From Desulforamulus aquiferis (GTDB lineage Bacteria; Bacillota; Desulfotomaculia; Desulfotomaculales; Desulfotomaculaceae), in NCBI GenBank assembly GCA_004143605.1, contig AWVY01000043.1, forward strand, positions 1-52,253: 52,253 nucleotides of DNA, in the 5' to 3' direction. Position numbers and translations under genes: made by a program. Positions 12,369 to 23,601 of the stretch are shown in pieces. The notes below the pieces were generated by a model that was not told the origin of the DNA, made no database searches, and saw nothing but the letters and a program-made list of their open reading frames with translations. Position 1 is the stretch's first letter; each line of letters opens with the position of its first letter.

Positions 12369-13453
12369 ATGGTAAAAGACGAAAAATTAGAAGATAGGCT
12401 ACTTAAATTACTACGTCTAGTTGCTCCAGGAACTCCCCTCAGGGAAGGGTTGGAGAATATATTACGAGCCAAGACCGGGGCCTTGATTGTTGTAGGTGAT
12501 AACCCGGAGGTTATGGAGTTGGCCGAGGGCGGGTTTGCCATTAATGCGGATTTTACCCCTGCTGGCCTTTATGAGCTGGCTAAAATGGACGGAGCTATTA
12601 TTCTAAGTGAAGATTGTCGTAAAATAATAGCTGCAAATACACAATTAATACCCGATTTAATAATTCCATCAAGTGAGACCGGGATTCGACACAGGACTGC
12701 TGAGAGAGTAGCAAAGCAATGTGATGCTCCCGTGATCTCTATCTCTCAACGCCGGGGAGTTATTACTATATACAAGGGTACTTTAAAATATTTCCTTAGG
12801 GATATTAGTGTGATTTTAGCTAAGGCCAATCAAGCTGTACAAACCCTTGAAAAATACAGATCCGTTTCTGATAAGGTTATTAATGAGCTATCCACCTTAG
12901 AACTCCAGGAGGCAGTGACTCTCTTTGATGTTGCCAGAGCAATACAAAGGTAGAGATGGTATTAAGGGTGAAAAAAGAAATTGACCGCTATATCAGTGAA
13001 TTAGGTATAGAAGGCAGGCTAATTGCCATGCAGATGGATGAGTTGGTAGCCAATGTTGAAGATGAAGGGCTATTAATTATTCAGGATTATGCCACTACCC
13101 TGGGAGAAAAGACTCCTGAAAGCATTCTCAAAGTCATAGGAAGCTGGCCTGCGGAGGATCTTTTAGATTTGGTACTAATTGCTAGAGCCCTGGGCTATCC
13201 AGGAAGTGCCAGTGTGTTGGATCAGGGTGTACATCCGAAAGGATTTCGGGTTTTAAAGAAAATCCCCAGACTACCTGTGCCGGTAATTGAAAATCTGGTT
13301 AACACCTTCGGTGATCTTAGACGTATTTTAAGTGCCTCTATCCAGGAATTGGATGAAGTAGAGGGTATCGGTGAAGTCAGGGCCCGATCAATAAAGGATG
13401 GACTTACTAGATATAGGGAGATACTTCTCCAAGACAGATTTATCAAACACTAA
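12369..13453 (+). CDS. disA: DNA-integrity scanning diadenylate cyclase DisA, one apparent frameshift
   Basis: Makes c-di-AMP from two ATP and pauses on branched DNA. The DAC domain has both catalytic motifs: DGA in KMDGAIIL (about 12588-12596) and RHRTAE in [11 protein letters not shown] (about 12687-12704). The C-terminal helix-hairpin-helix domain is in [23 protein letters not shown] stop at 12951-12953 followed by a new frame is explained by one lost G (agg-tag for agg-gtag), giving [20 protein letters not shown]. Repaired length is about 361 residues, normal. GGGGTG precedes the ATG. Confidence 0.95.
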
Positions 13454-13505
13454 TAATTAGCCTTGCCCTGATTTAAGCTGCTGAAATTAGGGGTAGATAA
13501 TTATA

Positions 13506-13534
13506 AGGGGGTCCTGTAGACAACAGGACCCCTT
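13506..13534. terminator. Hairpin between convergent disA and the 13587-14000 gene
   Basis: GGGGTCCTGT (13508-13517) pairs with ACAGGACCCC (13523-13532) around a five-base loop. T-tracts on either side are weak, so this may be a bidirectional terminator of modest strength. Confidence 0.55.
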
Positions 13535-13586
13535 CACCATAACCACAATCAAAAAGCTAATGGAACAACACTGGCAATCTAACCTT

Positions 13587-14000
13587 TTAGGTAAGATTAT
13601 ACTCCCGTAGAATCTCCAGCTGCTTATGTTCCTTTATGAAGATATCATAAAGGTTTAAATCAAGTAAATTACATAGGGCAGTCATATAAAATAGGGCTCG
13701 ACCAATTTCACTTTCGATATTGTCCCTGCAGTTGCTGCAAAGCTCGCCGGAAATATGGGAATCAAGCAAGTTTTTCAGATCAATAAGAGTTGCATCCTCG
13801 GGTAGAGGGCTTTTGTTCTTATTGGCATTGATTTTCTGACAGCCACAGGCAGTAACGGATTGAACTACAGACCGCTGAACCCGGGCCCCAGATTCCTGAA
13901 CCTTGGCTAAAACCTCCAGGATGCTGCGGTGGCATAGCATCATTTCAGATACAGTATTTTGAAACTGATCGCAAAGCAAGTCTTTCATCTGCCGGACCAC
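13587..14000 (-). CDS. Conserved helical protein, MazG-like C-terminus, function unknown
   Basis: 137 residues, not confidently recognised. The C-terminal half (ESEIGRALFYMTALCNLLDLNLYDIFIKEHKQLEIL) resembles the helical core of MazG-type nucleotide pyrophosphohydrolases, where an E-x-x-G-x-x-L-F-Y run is followed by a long helix. I do not see a full set of metal-binding acidic residues, so enzymatic activity is doubtful. Cysteines occur as CGC (about 52-54) and CSNC (about 92-95), suggesting a metal site or disulfide. It is transcribed toward disA. The upstream end lies near the carD promoters on the other strand. Confidence 0.6.
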   Translation of the reverse strand: MVRQMKDLLCDQFQNTVSEMMLCHRSILEVLAKVQESGARVQRSVVQSVTACGCQKINANKNKSPLPEDATLIDLKNLLDSHISGELCSNCRDNIESEIGRALFYMTALCNLLDLNLYDIFIKEHKQLEILREYNLT

Positions 14001-14080
14001 TCCTTTAACTCTCCGTTAAAGCAATTATAGCTACCTTGAAGGGGCTTTGTCAAACGGGCCATATTGTCACAAAATGGTTA

Positions 14081-14109
14081 TTGACACTGCAATGGGGCTA
14101 TGCTAAAAT
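14081..14109 (+). promoter_or_regulatory. Promoter P1 of carD
   Basis: TTGACA (14081-14086), 17-base spacer, TAAAAT (14104-14109), with an upstream TG forming an extended -10. It matches sigma-A consensus well. Confidence 0.7.
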
Positions 14110-14118
14110 ATATGTTTT

Positions 14119-14147
14119 TTGACAGTGGTGGTATTTTGTGTTATAAT
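14119..14147 (+). promoter_or_regulatory. Promoter P2 of carD, consensus sigma-A
   Basis: TTGACA (14119-14124), 17-base spacer, TATAAT (14142-14147): a perfect consensus match 31 bases before the start codon and 38 bases downstream of P1. Confidence 0.8.
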
Positions 14148-14177
14148 TTTTACAACTAAACTCGGGAGGGATTGGCC

Positions 14178-14654
14178 TTGTTCAAAATTGGCGACAAAGT
14201 CGTATACCCTATGCACGGAGCCGGAGTCATCGAGGCCATAGAGGAAAAAGAAGTCCTAGGTGAATCTAGACAATACTATATATTGCGGCTCCCCATTGGA
14301 GATATGAAGGTTATGATACCCATTACCAATTGCAATGATGTAGGGTTGCGTGAGATTATTGATCAGGAACAAGTTCAGATTGTCCTAAGCGTTTTAAAGG
14401 GGCAAACTTCCGCTATGTCCACAAACTGGAATCGTAGGTATCGTGCCAATTTAGAGAAAATTAAGAGCGGTGATATTTTTGAGGTTGCAGAGGTAGTCCG
14501 CAACCTTCTTACTAGGGATAAGGAGAAGGGTTTATCCTCCGGAGAAAGAAAAATGCTGGAAAATGCCAGGCAAATATTAATTAGTGAACTGGTGCTGGCT
14601 GCAGAGCTGGAGGAAGATACGGCAAGGTCACTAATTGATGGTGTATTTGCCTAA
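14178..14654 (+). CDS. carD: CarD/CdnL family RNA polymerase-binding regulator
   Basis: 158 residues, intact. The N-terminal RNAP-interaction domain (FKIGDKVVYPMHGAGVIEAIEEKEVLG, residues 1-60) binds the beta subunit and stabilises open complexes in characterised CarD proteins. The C-terminal half is helical (NLEKIKSGDIFEVAEVVRNLL, LSSGERKMLENARQIL). Start TTG 14178 is chosen because GGGAGGG (14164-14170) is 7 bases before it; the in-frame TTG at 14172 is too close. Tandem consensus promoters lie directly upstream. The order disA / carD / yacL / ispD is typical of Clostridia. Confidence 0.93.
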   Translation: MFKIGDKVVYPMHGAGVIEAIEEKEVLGESRQYYILRLPIGDMKVMIPITNCNDVGLREIIDQEQVQIVLSVLKGQTSAMSTNWNRRYRANLEKIKSGDIFEVAEVVRNLLTRDKEKGLSSGERKMLENARQILISELVLAAELEEDTARSLIDGVFA

Positions 14655-14685
14655 ATTTTACAACAGAATTCGCCCTTTTTTGTTG

Positions 14686-14715
14686 TTGAACTTATTTACC
14701 TGCATAAACTATAAT
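14686..14715 (+). promoter_or_regulatory. Candidate sigma-A promoter of yacL-ispD-ispF
   Basis: TTGAAC (14686-14691), 18-base spacer, TATAAT (14710-14715), 46 bases before yacL. Confidence 0.6.
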
Positions 14716-14760
14716 AACTATACTATTGAAAAATATGGTAATGAAAGGGGGTGAAGAGAG

Positions 14761-15902
14761 ATGATCAGAAAGAGTATTTATGGTTTAATAATTCTTGTGT
14801 TTAGTAGTATTGGGTTTTGGGTAGGGCTTTATATAGTTACAAACCGTTTAGTAACGGTGCCTAACACTTTGCCTCAATTAGAGTTGGGGGTAATCGCCCT
14901 TGGGGCCTTGGTTGGGGTGCTGACAGGGGTGTTAAGCGCGCCATGGATCATCAAGGGTGGTTTGGCGCTAGCCGCGTGGTGGACCAATATTTGGCCAAAA
15001 CCCCAACCCAGGATTTAATTATGGGTTCCCTTGGACTTATTTTTGGACTTATAATTGCTAATTTATTGGGCGCTATTTTATCTACCATGGGCCCCATTGG
15101 TAAAGGGCTGTGGCTCTTAGGTACGGTTTTACTGGGGTATCTTGGTCTCTCGGTGGCAGTTAAGAAAAGGGAGGAAATCTTCTCTTTATTCTCTAGTCTT
15201 CCGCGCTTTGGCAAAGAAAAGGCGGCCAAGCAGGAAACTAAAGGGAATTCTGTAAAGGTTTTGGATACCAGCGTTATTATCGACGGAAGAATTTCAGAGC
15301 TGTGCCATAGCGGATTTATCGAGGGGACATTACTGGTGCCGGTATTTGTTGTAGATGAATTAAGGCATATTGCAGACTCGGCTGATGTGCTTAAAAGAAA
15401 CAGAGGCAGAAGGGGTCTGGATATTCTTAACAACATGAAAAAATCAGCAGATATTAAAGTGCAGATATATGAAAGTACCAAAGGTTTAGATGATATTGCA
15501 GAAGTTGATGCTAAACTGGTAAAGCTTGGCCAGAAATTGGGGGCTAAGATAATAACCAATGACTACAACTTAAACAAGGTTGCTGAGTTACAGGGAGTAA
15601 AGGTGCTTAATATAAATGAGCTGGCCAATGCCATTAAGCCGGTGGTGCTACCTGGTGAAGAGATGACGGTTACTGTTGTTAAAGACGGTAAAGAAATGGG
15701 ACAAGGAGTAGCTTACCTGGATGATGGCACAATGATAGTGGTTGACGGTGGAAGGCGTTATATTGGTCAAACCATTAGTGTTCTTGTAACCAGTGTTTTA
15801 CAAACTGCGGCAGGACGAATGATTTTTGCTAAACCGAAAAATCCCGATAGACGTTCTGAGGCTTCAGGACATGTAATGGGTGGAGTGAATATGATTGGCT
15901 GA
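14761..15902 (+). CDS. yacL: PIN/TRAM-domain membrane protein YacL family, one apparent frameshift
   Basis: Membrane-anchored putative ribonuclease. N-terminal transmembrane segments (LIILVFSSIGFWVGLYIV, LGVIALGALVGVLTGVL, then LIFGLIIANLLGAIL and LLGTVLLGYLGLSVAV) are followed by a PIN nuclease domain beginning VLDTSVIIDGRI, with the acidic residues of the fold in VVDELRHIAD and TNDYNLNK. A TRAM domain (EEMTVTVVKDGKEMGQGVAYLDDGTMIVV) lies near the C-terminus. One base is missing near 14960, between the second and third membrane segments. Repaired length is about 380 residues. GGGGGTGA precedes the ATG. It overlaps ispD by 8 bases. Confidence 0.9.
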
Positions 15903-16598
15903 TGTTATTGCAGTAATTCCCGCAGCCGGTGTTGGCAGAAGAATGGCTCTCAAGTAAAAAAACAATATCTAACCCTTCGGGGCAAGCCTATCCTTTACCA
16001 TACCCTACAGGTAATGGAAGAATGCACTGATATTACTTCGGTGGTTCTTGTGGTAGGAGCTGGTGAAGAAGAATATTGCCAAAAAAATATTCTGGGGAAT
16101 TCTTTTAGTAAAATTATGGCGGTGGTGCGGGAGGCGATCACCGCCAAACTTCTGTTTTTAATGGACTAAGCATTTTGGGCCGGGGAACTGAACTGGTGGT
16201 TATACATGACGGAGCGAGGCCTTTGATTAGAAACCGGGAAATTGCTGCTGTTATAAAAGGAGCCCGGGAAATCGGGGCAGCGGCCCTGTCGGTGCCCCTG
16301 AAGGATACTGTGAAGGTTATAGACTCTCACGGCTTAGTATTAAAAACCCCTTCCAGGGAGTCTTTGCGTGCCGTTCAGACACCACAGGTATTTAAATATA
16401 ACATCATTATGGAAGCCCACCAGACAGCAAAGAGCCGGGGTTTTTTGCAACCGACGATTGTGCCTGGTTGAAGCCATGGGAAGACCGGTTAAATTGGTTG
16501 ATGGAAGCTACGAGAATATAAAAATAACCACACCGGAGGATTTGGTTTTAGCCGATGCCTTTTTGGCGAGGAGGACAGAAACGTGCGAATTGGAATAG
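15895..16598 (+). CDS. ispD: 2-C-methyl-D-erythritol 4-phosphate cytidylyltransferase IspD, four missing bases
   Basis: Third step of the MEP isoprenoid pathway: CTP plus MEP gives CDP-ME. The N-terminal nucleotide-binding loop reads [20 protein letters not shown] after one G is restored near 15945. Further conserved blocks are [43 protein letters not shown] and [15 protein letters not shown]. Other missing bases are near 16129 (G), 16440 (T) and 16466 (T). Repaired length is about 235 residues. The start is inferred as TTG 15895, overlapping yacL. It overlaps ispF by 16 bases, so the two are translationally coupled. Confidence 0.92.
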
Positions 16599-17062
16599 GC
16601 TATGACGTTCATAAATTGGTTCCTGAAAGGGACCTTATACTAGGAGGGCAAGAGATACCCTTTGAACTGGGACTGCTGGGTCATTCGGATGCAGATGTTT
16701 TGGTGCATGCCATTATGGATGCCTTGCTGGGCGCAGCGGGTCTAGGAGATATAGGGAGACATTTTCCAGACAGTGATGCCAGATATAAGGGTATAGCCAG
16801 CCTAAAGCTTTTAGGGGAAGTAAAGCATAAGCTCGAATTAGAAAACTACTGGATAAATAATATAGATGCTGTGGTGGTGGCCCAAGCCCCTAAATTAGCC
16901 CCATATATTGAGCTGATGAGGCAAAATATTGCCGAAACCTTAGGGATTAAGAGCAAGGATGTTAATGTAAAGGCAACCACGACTGAGCACCTAGGTTTTG
17001 CCGGGCGTGGGGAAGGTATAGGGGCATATGCAGTCTGCACCATAGCTAATAAAAATTTTTAA
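16583..17062 (+). CDS. ispF: 2-C-methyl-D-erythritol 2,4-cyclodiphosphate synthase IspF
   Basis: Intact, 159 residues. Fifth enzyme of the MEP pathway, forming MEcPP with loss of CMP; trimeric with zinc. Seen: GIGYDVHKL (zinc ligands D and H), [33 protein letters not shown], and [17 protein letters not shown] at the C-terminal active site. GTG start inside the 3' end of ispD. The following 118 bases to glnS hold no clear element. Confidence 0.97.
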   Translation: MRIGIGYDVHKLVPERDLILGGQEIPFELGLLGHSDADVLVHAIMDALLGAAGLGDIGRHFPDSDARYKGIASLKLLGEVKHKLELENYWINNIDAVVVAQAPKLAPYIELMRQNIAETLGIKSKDVNVKATTTEHLGFAGRGEGIGAYAVCTIANKNF

Positions 17063-17180
17063 TTCTTCCAGTGACAAATTATGAGGTTTAATTACATAAC
17101 TAAGAGGATTTTTGGACAACATGTGGAAATATAAACCATTTATAGCCAAGATCTACAAAAATTCAGAGGAGTAATTAAAA

Positions 17181-18860
17181 ATGTCAGATACCAAGACCGC
17201 AGCCTCTAACTTTATTCAAAATATTATTGCCGATGACTTTGATACCAATAAGCATGGTGGGAGGTCCATACCAGGTTTCCGCCCGAACCCAACGGATACC
17301 TGCATATTGGTCATGCCAAGTCAATATGCCTTAACTTTGGCATTGCCTGGAAAACGGGGGACTATGCAACCTAAGGTTTGACGATACAAACCCCAGTAAA
17401 GAAGAAGTTGAGTATGTTGAATCAATTCAGGAAGATGTTAAGTGGTTGGGCTTTGATTGGGGCGACCGTATGTTTTATGCCTCCGACTATTTTGAAAAGC
17501 TCTACCAATTTGCTGTAAAGCTTATCAATGAAGGTAAAGCCTATGTCTGCGATTTAAGCCCCGAGGAAATCAGGGAATACCGTGGCACCTTAACCCAGCC
17601 AGGAAAAGAAAGTCCCTATCGCTCGCGTTCCAGGGAGGTAAATCTAGCCCTTTTTGAAAGAATGAGGGCGGGAGAGTTTGAAGATGGCTCCAGGGTGCTC
17701 AGGGCAAAAATTGACATGGCTTCCCCAAATCTTAACATGCGTGACCCTGTTTTATATCGTATATTGCGTGCGACGCACCACCGGACGGGGGATAAGTGGT
17801 GCATTTACCCCATGTATGATTATGCACATCCCCTTTCAGATGCCCTTGAGAAGATCACCCATTCGATTTGCACCTGTGAATTCGAGGATCACCGCCCTTT
17901 ATATGACTGGGCTTTGGAAGCTGTGGATACTGAATATAGACCCCAGCAGATTGAATTTGCTCGCCTGAACCTAAGCTATACGGTAATGAGTAAACGTAAA
18001 TTGCGGCAGTTGGTTGAGGAGAACCATGTGAGCGGCTGGATGATCCTCGCATGCCTACTATTTCTGGTTTGCGCCGTCGCGGCTATACACCTGAGTCAAT
18101 CAGAGATTTTTGTGAGAGGATTGGTGTGGCCAAGGCAGTAAGTATGGTTGATTTAGCCCTATTGGAACATTGTATCAGGGAAGATCTTAACATTCGTGCT
18201 CCCAGAGTCATGGCGGTGTTAAATCCCCTAAAGGTGATAATAGAAAATTACCCGGAAGGACAGGTGGAGGAGCTAGAGGCTGAATACAACTCTGAAAATC
18301 CTGAGCTGGGAAGTCGGAAGATTCCCTTTTCCAGGATTGTTTATATTGAACAGGATGACTTTATGGAGGAACCACCGAAAAAGTTTTTCCGGCTTTATCC
18401 TGGTAGCGAAGTTAGATTAAAACATGCCTATATTATTAAATGTGAGCGTGTGGTAAAGGATGAACAGGGTCGTATTGTAGAAATATATTGCACCTATGAT
18501 CCCGACACCAAGAGCGGCTCAGGGACCAGCACCAAGAAAGTAAAGGGGACCCTGCACTGGGTGTCTGCAGAACATGCGGTTAAAGCGGAAGTAAGGCTTT
18601 ATGACCGGCTATTTACTAAAGAGAACCCGGATGAAGGAGCGGATTTCAAAACGTTTTTAAACCCTGATTCTTTAAAATTACTGGGTAATTGCATGGTGGA
18701 ACCAAGTCTGGCAAAGGCCGCGCCTGGTTCTAGATTTCAATTTTTAAGGCACGGTTACTTTAGTATTGACGCAAAGGACTCCAACGAAAACAAGCTAGTC
18801 TTTAACAGAATAGTTTCCCTAAAAGATTCTTGGGCTAAACTGCAGAAAAACGGTAAATAG
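17181..18860 (+). CDS. glnS: Glutaminyl-tRNA synthetase, three missing bases
   Basis: Class I synthetase charging tRNA-Gln. After restoring one G near 17263 and one A near 17355 the N-terminus reads [24 protein letters not shown], with the HIGH signature. The KMSKS equivalent is VMSKRKL (about 17983). A third base is missing near 18037 ([10 protein letters not shown]). The two C-terminal beta-barrels that bind the anticodon follow (ARNLNPL-like and [24 protein letters not shown]). Repaired length is about 560 residues, normal. Many Bacillota lack this enzyme and use GatCAB transamidation, so its presence is a lineage marker. SD GAGGAG at 17165-17170. Confidence 0.95.
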
Positions 18861-18873
18861 ACTAAACGAAAAG

Positions 18874-18920
18874 AGGAAGTCCCTTCTCTAAAGTGCTGAC
18901 GAAGGGGCTTCCTTTTCTTT
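18874..18920 (+). terminator. Terminator of glnS
   Basis: AGGAAGTCCCTTC (874-886) pairs with GAAGGGGCTTCCT (901-913), followed by TTTCTTT. A strong Rho-independent hairpin just after the stop. Confidence 0.8.
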
Positions 18921-18952
18921 GCATAAAGTGGACGTATGCTCGAACAACTGAT

Positions 18953-19285
18953 TTAGAAATTGCAGCAGCAGCCTGGGTTGGTGGTCCAGCAGATTTCACA
19001 ATGGTCAGGTCCCCAGCTCAGGAAGAAGCGGGCTTCGCTTGATGGGTTAAAGTCATTAAGATCAATCCTGGACTGGTGAGTCTTATTGCCTTTTTTATAA
19101 GTAAACACCATTTCAAATTCGGGTGTTCGAACAAGTGAAAAATGGGACTTACCTACGGTTTTATCGCAAAAGACTATCTCTGGCACTGATTTATCCAGAA
19201 GCCTGCGATCATCCAATTTGTAAGTGATGGAGCCCTTAATTTCGTTATACTCGTCGATTAAATCCCCTAATTTAGGAAAAGCCAT
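18953..19285 (-). CDS. Hypothetical protein with cysteine-rich C-terminus
   Basis: 110 residues, unrecognised. The body has alternating strand-like segments (GSITYKLDDRRLL, EIVFCDKTVGKSHFSLVR, FEMVFTYKKGNKTHQSRIDL) and the end is HCEICWTTNPGCCCNF, with five cysteines in the last 15 residues including CxxC and CCC. This could bind a metal or be crosslinked; no function is claimed. GGGAG lies just upstream of ATG 19285. It is convergent with glnS and divergent from gltX. Confidence 0.6.
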   Translation of the reverse strand: MAFPKLGDLIDEYNEIKGSITYKLDDRRLLDKSVPEIVFCDKTVGKSHFSLVRTPEFEMVFTYKKGNKTHQSRIDLNDFNPSSEARFFLSWGPDHCEICWTTNPGCCCNF

Positions 19286-19448
19286 TATCTTAATCTCCCT
19301 TCTAAAATAGACAGATTGAGTATGTATAACACCATTGGTATATGCTCAGCCTTGAGCAAAAATTCACAATCTTTTACTATAATTATACTACCAAGGCTTA
19401 ATTGTGTGAATAGATAATTTAGATGCAAGGGGTTAAAAGTGCAAAAAG

Positions 19449-20974
<1,526 letters not shown>

Positions 20975-21005
20975 CCCAGTATTGTAATAAAGGGGGGTCA
21001 CTACC

Positions 21006-21709
21006 TTGTTTAGCCGGATAAAAAAAGAAATAAATGCAGTTTTTGAACGTGACCCGGCGGCAAAGAATACCCTTGAGGTGTTACTATGCTATCCGGGGCT
21101 ACACGCCATATTATTTCACCGGGTGGCCCATGCCCTGTACAAAAAGAATTTTTTTATCACAGCCAGGTTTATTTCACAGATATCCAGGTTTTTGACAGGG
21201 ATAGAAATTCACCCGGGAGCAAAAATCGGAGAAGGCCTATTTATTGACCATGGTTCAGGTGTGGTGATAGGTGAAACTGCAGAAATTGGTGATAATGTTA
21301 CCATTTATCAAGGTGTAACCCTTGGCGGTACAGGTAAAGAAAAGGGTAAACGGCACCCAACTATTGGCAATAATGTGGTTATAAGCACCGGGGCAAAAGT
21401 GCTTGGCTCCTTTACTGTGGGGATAATGTAAAAATTGGTGCCGGTTCAGTAGTTCTTAAACCGGTACCGTCCAACTGCACCGTTGTTGGGGTGCCAGGGA
21501 AAATTGTGATTCGGGATGGGCATAAGGTTGGTTTAACCCATGTGCAGGATTTGCGACACGATCAAATGCCTGACCCTGTTGCTGATATGCTTTCACAGAT
21601 GCAAGGGGCAGTAGAAAAACTAGAGAGCCGCCTGAAGGAAGTTGAAGAGGAATGTTGTAAACTGAAAGAACATGGGGAGGGGGCAAAGGAAAACAGTGGA
21701 AATATATAA
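21006..21709 (+). CDS. cysE: Serine O-acetyltransferase CysE, one apparent frameshift
   Basis: First committed step of cysteine synthesis: L-serine plus acetyl-CoA gives O-acetylserine. Left-handed beta-helix hexapeptide repeats are seen in [56 protein letters not shown], containing the catalytic D-H pair. One G is missing near 21425 ([13 protein letters not shown]). After the beta-helix the C-terminus extends as a coiled-coil-like stretch ([24 protein letters not shown]). Repaired length is about 234 residues. TTG start with GGGGGG upstream. Its 3' end overlaps cysS by 14 bases. Confidence 0.93.
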
Positions 21710-23152
21710 TACCTTTACCAGGTCAAAGGAAGAGTTTATTCCGAGGGAACAGGATCAGGTCAGTATGTATGTTTGTGGCCCCACGACTTATAACTATATT
21801 CACCTGGGTAATGCCCGGCCATTGGTCTTCTTTGATACAGTTAGAAGGTACCTTTTGTACAAGGGCTACAAAGTAAACTATATTCAAAACTTCACTGATG
21901 TTGATGATAAAATCATTAATCGTGCCAGGGAAGAAAAAATGGATCCCCTTGCCCTGGCCCGGAAATATATTGAGGAATTCTTTGCTGATTCAGATGCTTT
22001 AAATGTAATGAGGGCAAATATCCACCCCAAGGTATCAGAGCATATAAACGAGATCATTGAATTAATCGAATATCTGGTAGCCCAAGGACATGCATATCAG
22101 GTGGACGGGGATGTCTATTTTGCCGTTCGAAGCTTTGCAGACTATGGCAAACTCTCAGGACGGAGTCTGGAGGATATGCAGGCCGGTGCCAGGGTTGAAG
22201 TGGATTTGAGAAAAAAAGACCCTATGGATTTTGCCCTTTGGAAAGGCGCCAAGCCTGGTGAACCAAGTTGGCAAAGTCCCTGGGGTAACGGTCGCCCTGG
22301 TTGGCATATTGAATGCTCAGCCATGGCTCATAAATACTTAGGGGACGGTTTTGATATTCACGGAGGGGGGTACGACTTGATATTCCCCCACCATGAGAAT
22401 GAGATTGCCCAATCAGAGGCGGCCGGACACAAGCCCTTTGCCCGATACTGGATGCATAATGGGTTTATCACCATTAACCAGGAGAAAATGTCTAAATCCC
22501 TGGGGAACTTTTTTTTGGTTAGGGAAATACTTGATAAGTTTCCGCCAGATGTGGTTAGGTGGTATCTGCTCTCAACCCACTATCGCAGTCCCTTGGACTT
22601 CGATGATGAGAAGCTTGCTGTAGCAGGCAAGGGGCTGGAGCGTATTAAGACAGCCGTTAGACTCCTCTATGAAGCAATGGCCTTTCCAGCTTCGGATGGG
22701 GAGGCTAAAACAGAGGCCAAAGCCTTTGAAGAGAGACTTTCTAGCCTTAGAAATGAATTTGAAAAGGCTATGGATGATGATTTTAATACTGCCCTAGCTA
22801 CCTCTGTATTCTTTGAGTTGGCCCGGGAGGTTAATATATTTGTGGGCAGTGCTGGGAGAATTAGCCAAAGGGATAAGGATTCAATGGAGAAGGCCCATCT
22901 TCTAATAAAAGACTTTAATAGTGTCCTGGGGGTCTTAAGGAAGATAAAACAACCGGCAAACTTCTGCTGGAGGCAAATGGTTCAGATGACAAGTTAGCTG
23001 ACGGTTTAGTACAGCTCATTATCAAGATCCGTCAGGAGGCTCGCAGTAAAAAAGATTGGGCCACTGCCGATACCATTCGGGACGGGTTGAAGGAATTGGG
23101 TATTATTTTAGAAGATACACCCCAGGGTGTTCGCTGGAAAAAGCAGGGATAA
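21696..23152 (+). CDS. cysS: Cysteinyl-tRNA synthetase, one apparent frameshift
   Basis: Class I synthetase. Zinc ligand region [19 protein letters not shown] (C and the HIGH equivalent HLGN), later [14 protein letters not shown] and [11 protein letters not shown], and KMSKS as [12 protein letters not shown] base is missing near 22966; after it [15 protein letters not shown] continues to an end at RWKKQG. Repaired length is about 485 residues. Start GTG 21696 (MEIYNTFTR) is preferred because family members begin this way and AAAGGA lies 5 bases upstream; an in-frame ATG at 21672 inside cysE is the alternative. Confidence 0.95.
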
Positions 23153-23154
23153 TA

Positions 23155-23565
23155 TTGTTGGATAATTTCATTATTAATCAAAAGGATATAGAGCCAAAGG
23201 AAGTCCCAGCTCTGGTGCTGGCCTATGTAGGGGATGCTGTATATGAACTGGTAGTAAGGGAAATGCTTGTTGGCCGTGGCATGACCAAAGTTCAACAACT
23301 GCATCGGGAAGCGGTTAAATATGTTCGGGCCAGCGCTCAGGCCGGTGCGTTGTTTGCCCTTGAAGACATCCTTCAGAAGAAGAGATGGCCGTGGTTCGCA
23401 GGGTCGAAACGCCAAATCTGGTATTCCGCCTAAGGGGTCTAATGTGGTGGAATATCGGCATGCAACTGCCCTGGAGTCCCTGGTAGGTTATTTATACTTA
23501 CAAGGCCGTAGTCAGAGGCTAGAGAGATCATTGCAAAGGCCATGGACACCCTTGATATGAATTAA
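23155..23565 (+). CDS. mrnC: Mini-ribonuclease III MrnC, three missing bases
   Basis: RNase III-fold nuclease without dsRNA-binding domain that matures 23S rRNA ends in Bacillus. Seen: [20 protein letters not shown] with the acidic RNase III signature, KYVRASAQA, and after repair [43 protein letters not shown], with the second acidic site in [10 protein letters not shown]. Bases are missing near 23378, 23402 and 23523. Repaired length is about 137 residues, as in the family. The start is TTG 23155 or 23158, overlapping the cysS end closely. Confidence 0.9.
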
Positions 23566-23601
23566 GACGCCTATCTAATATATTATGGGGGAGAGTATAA
23601 A

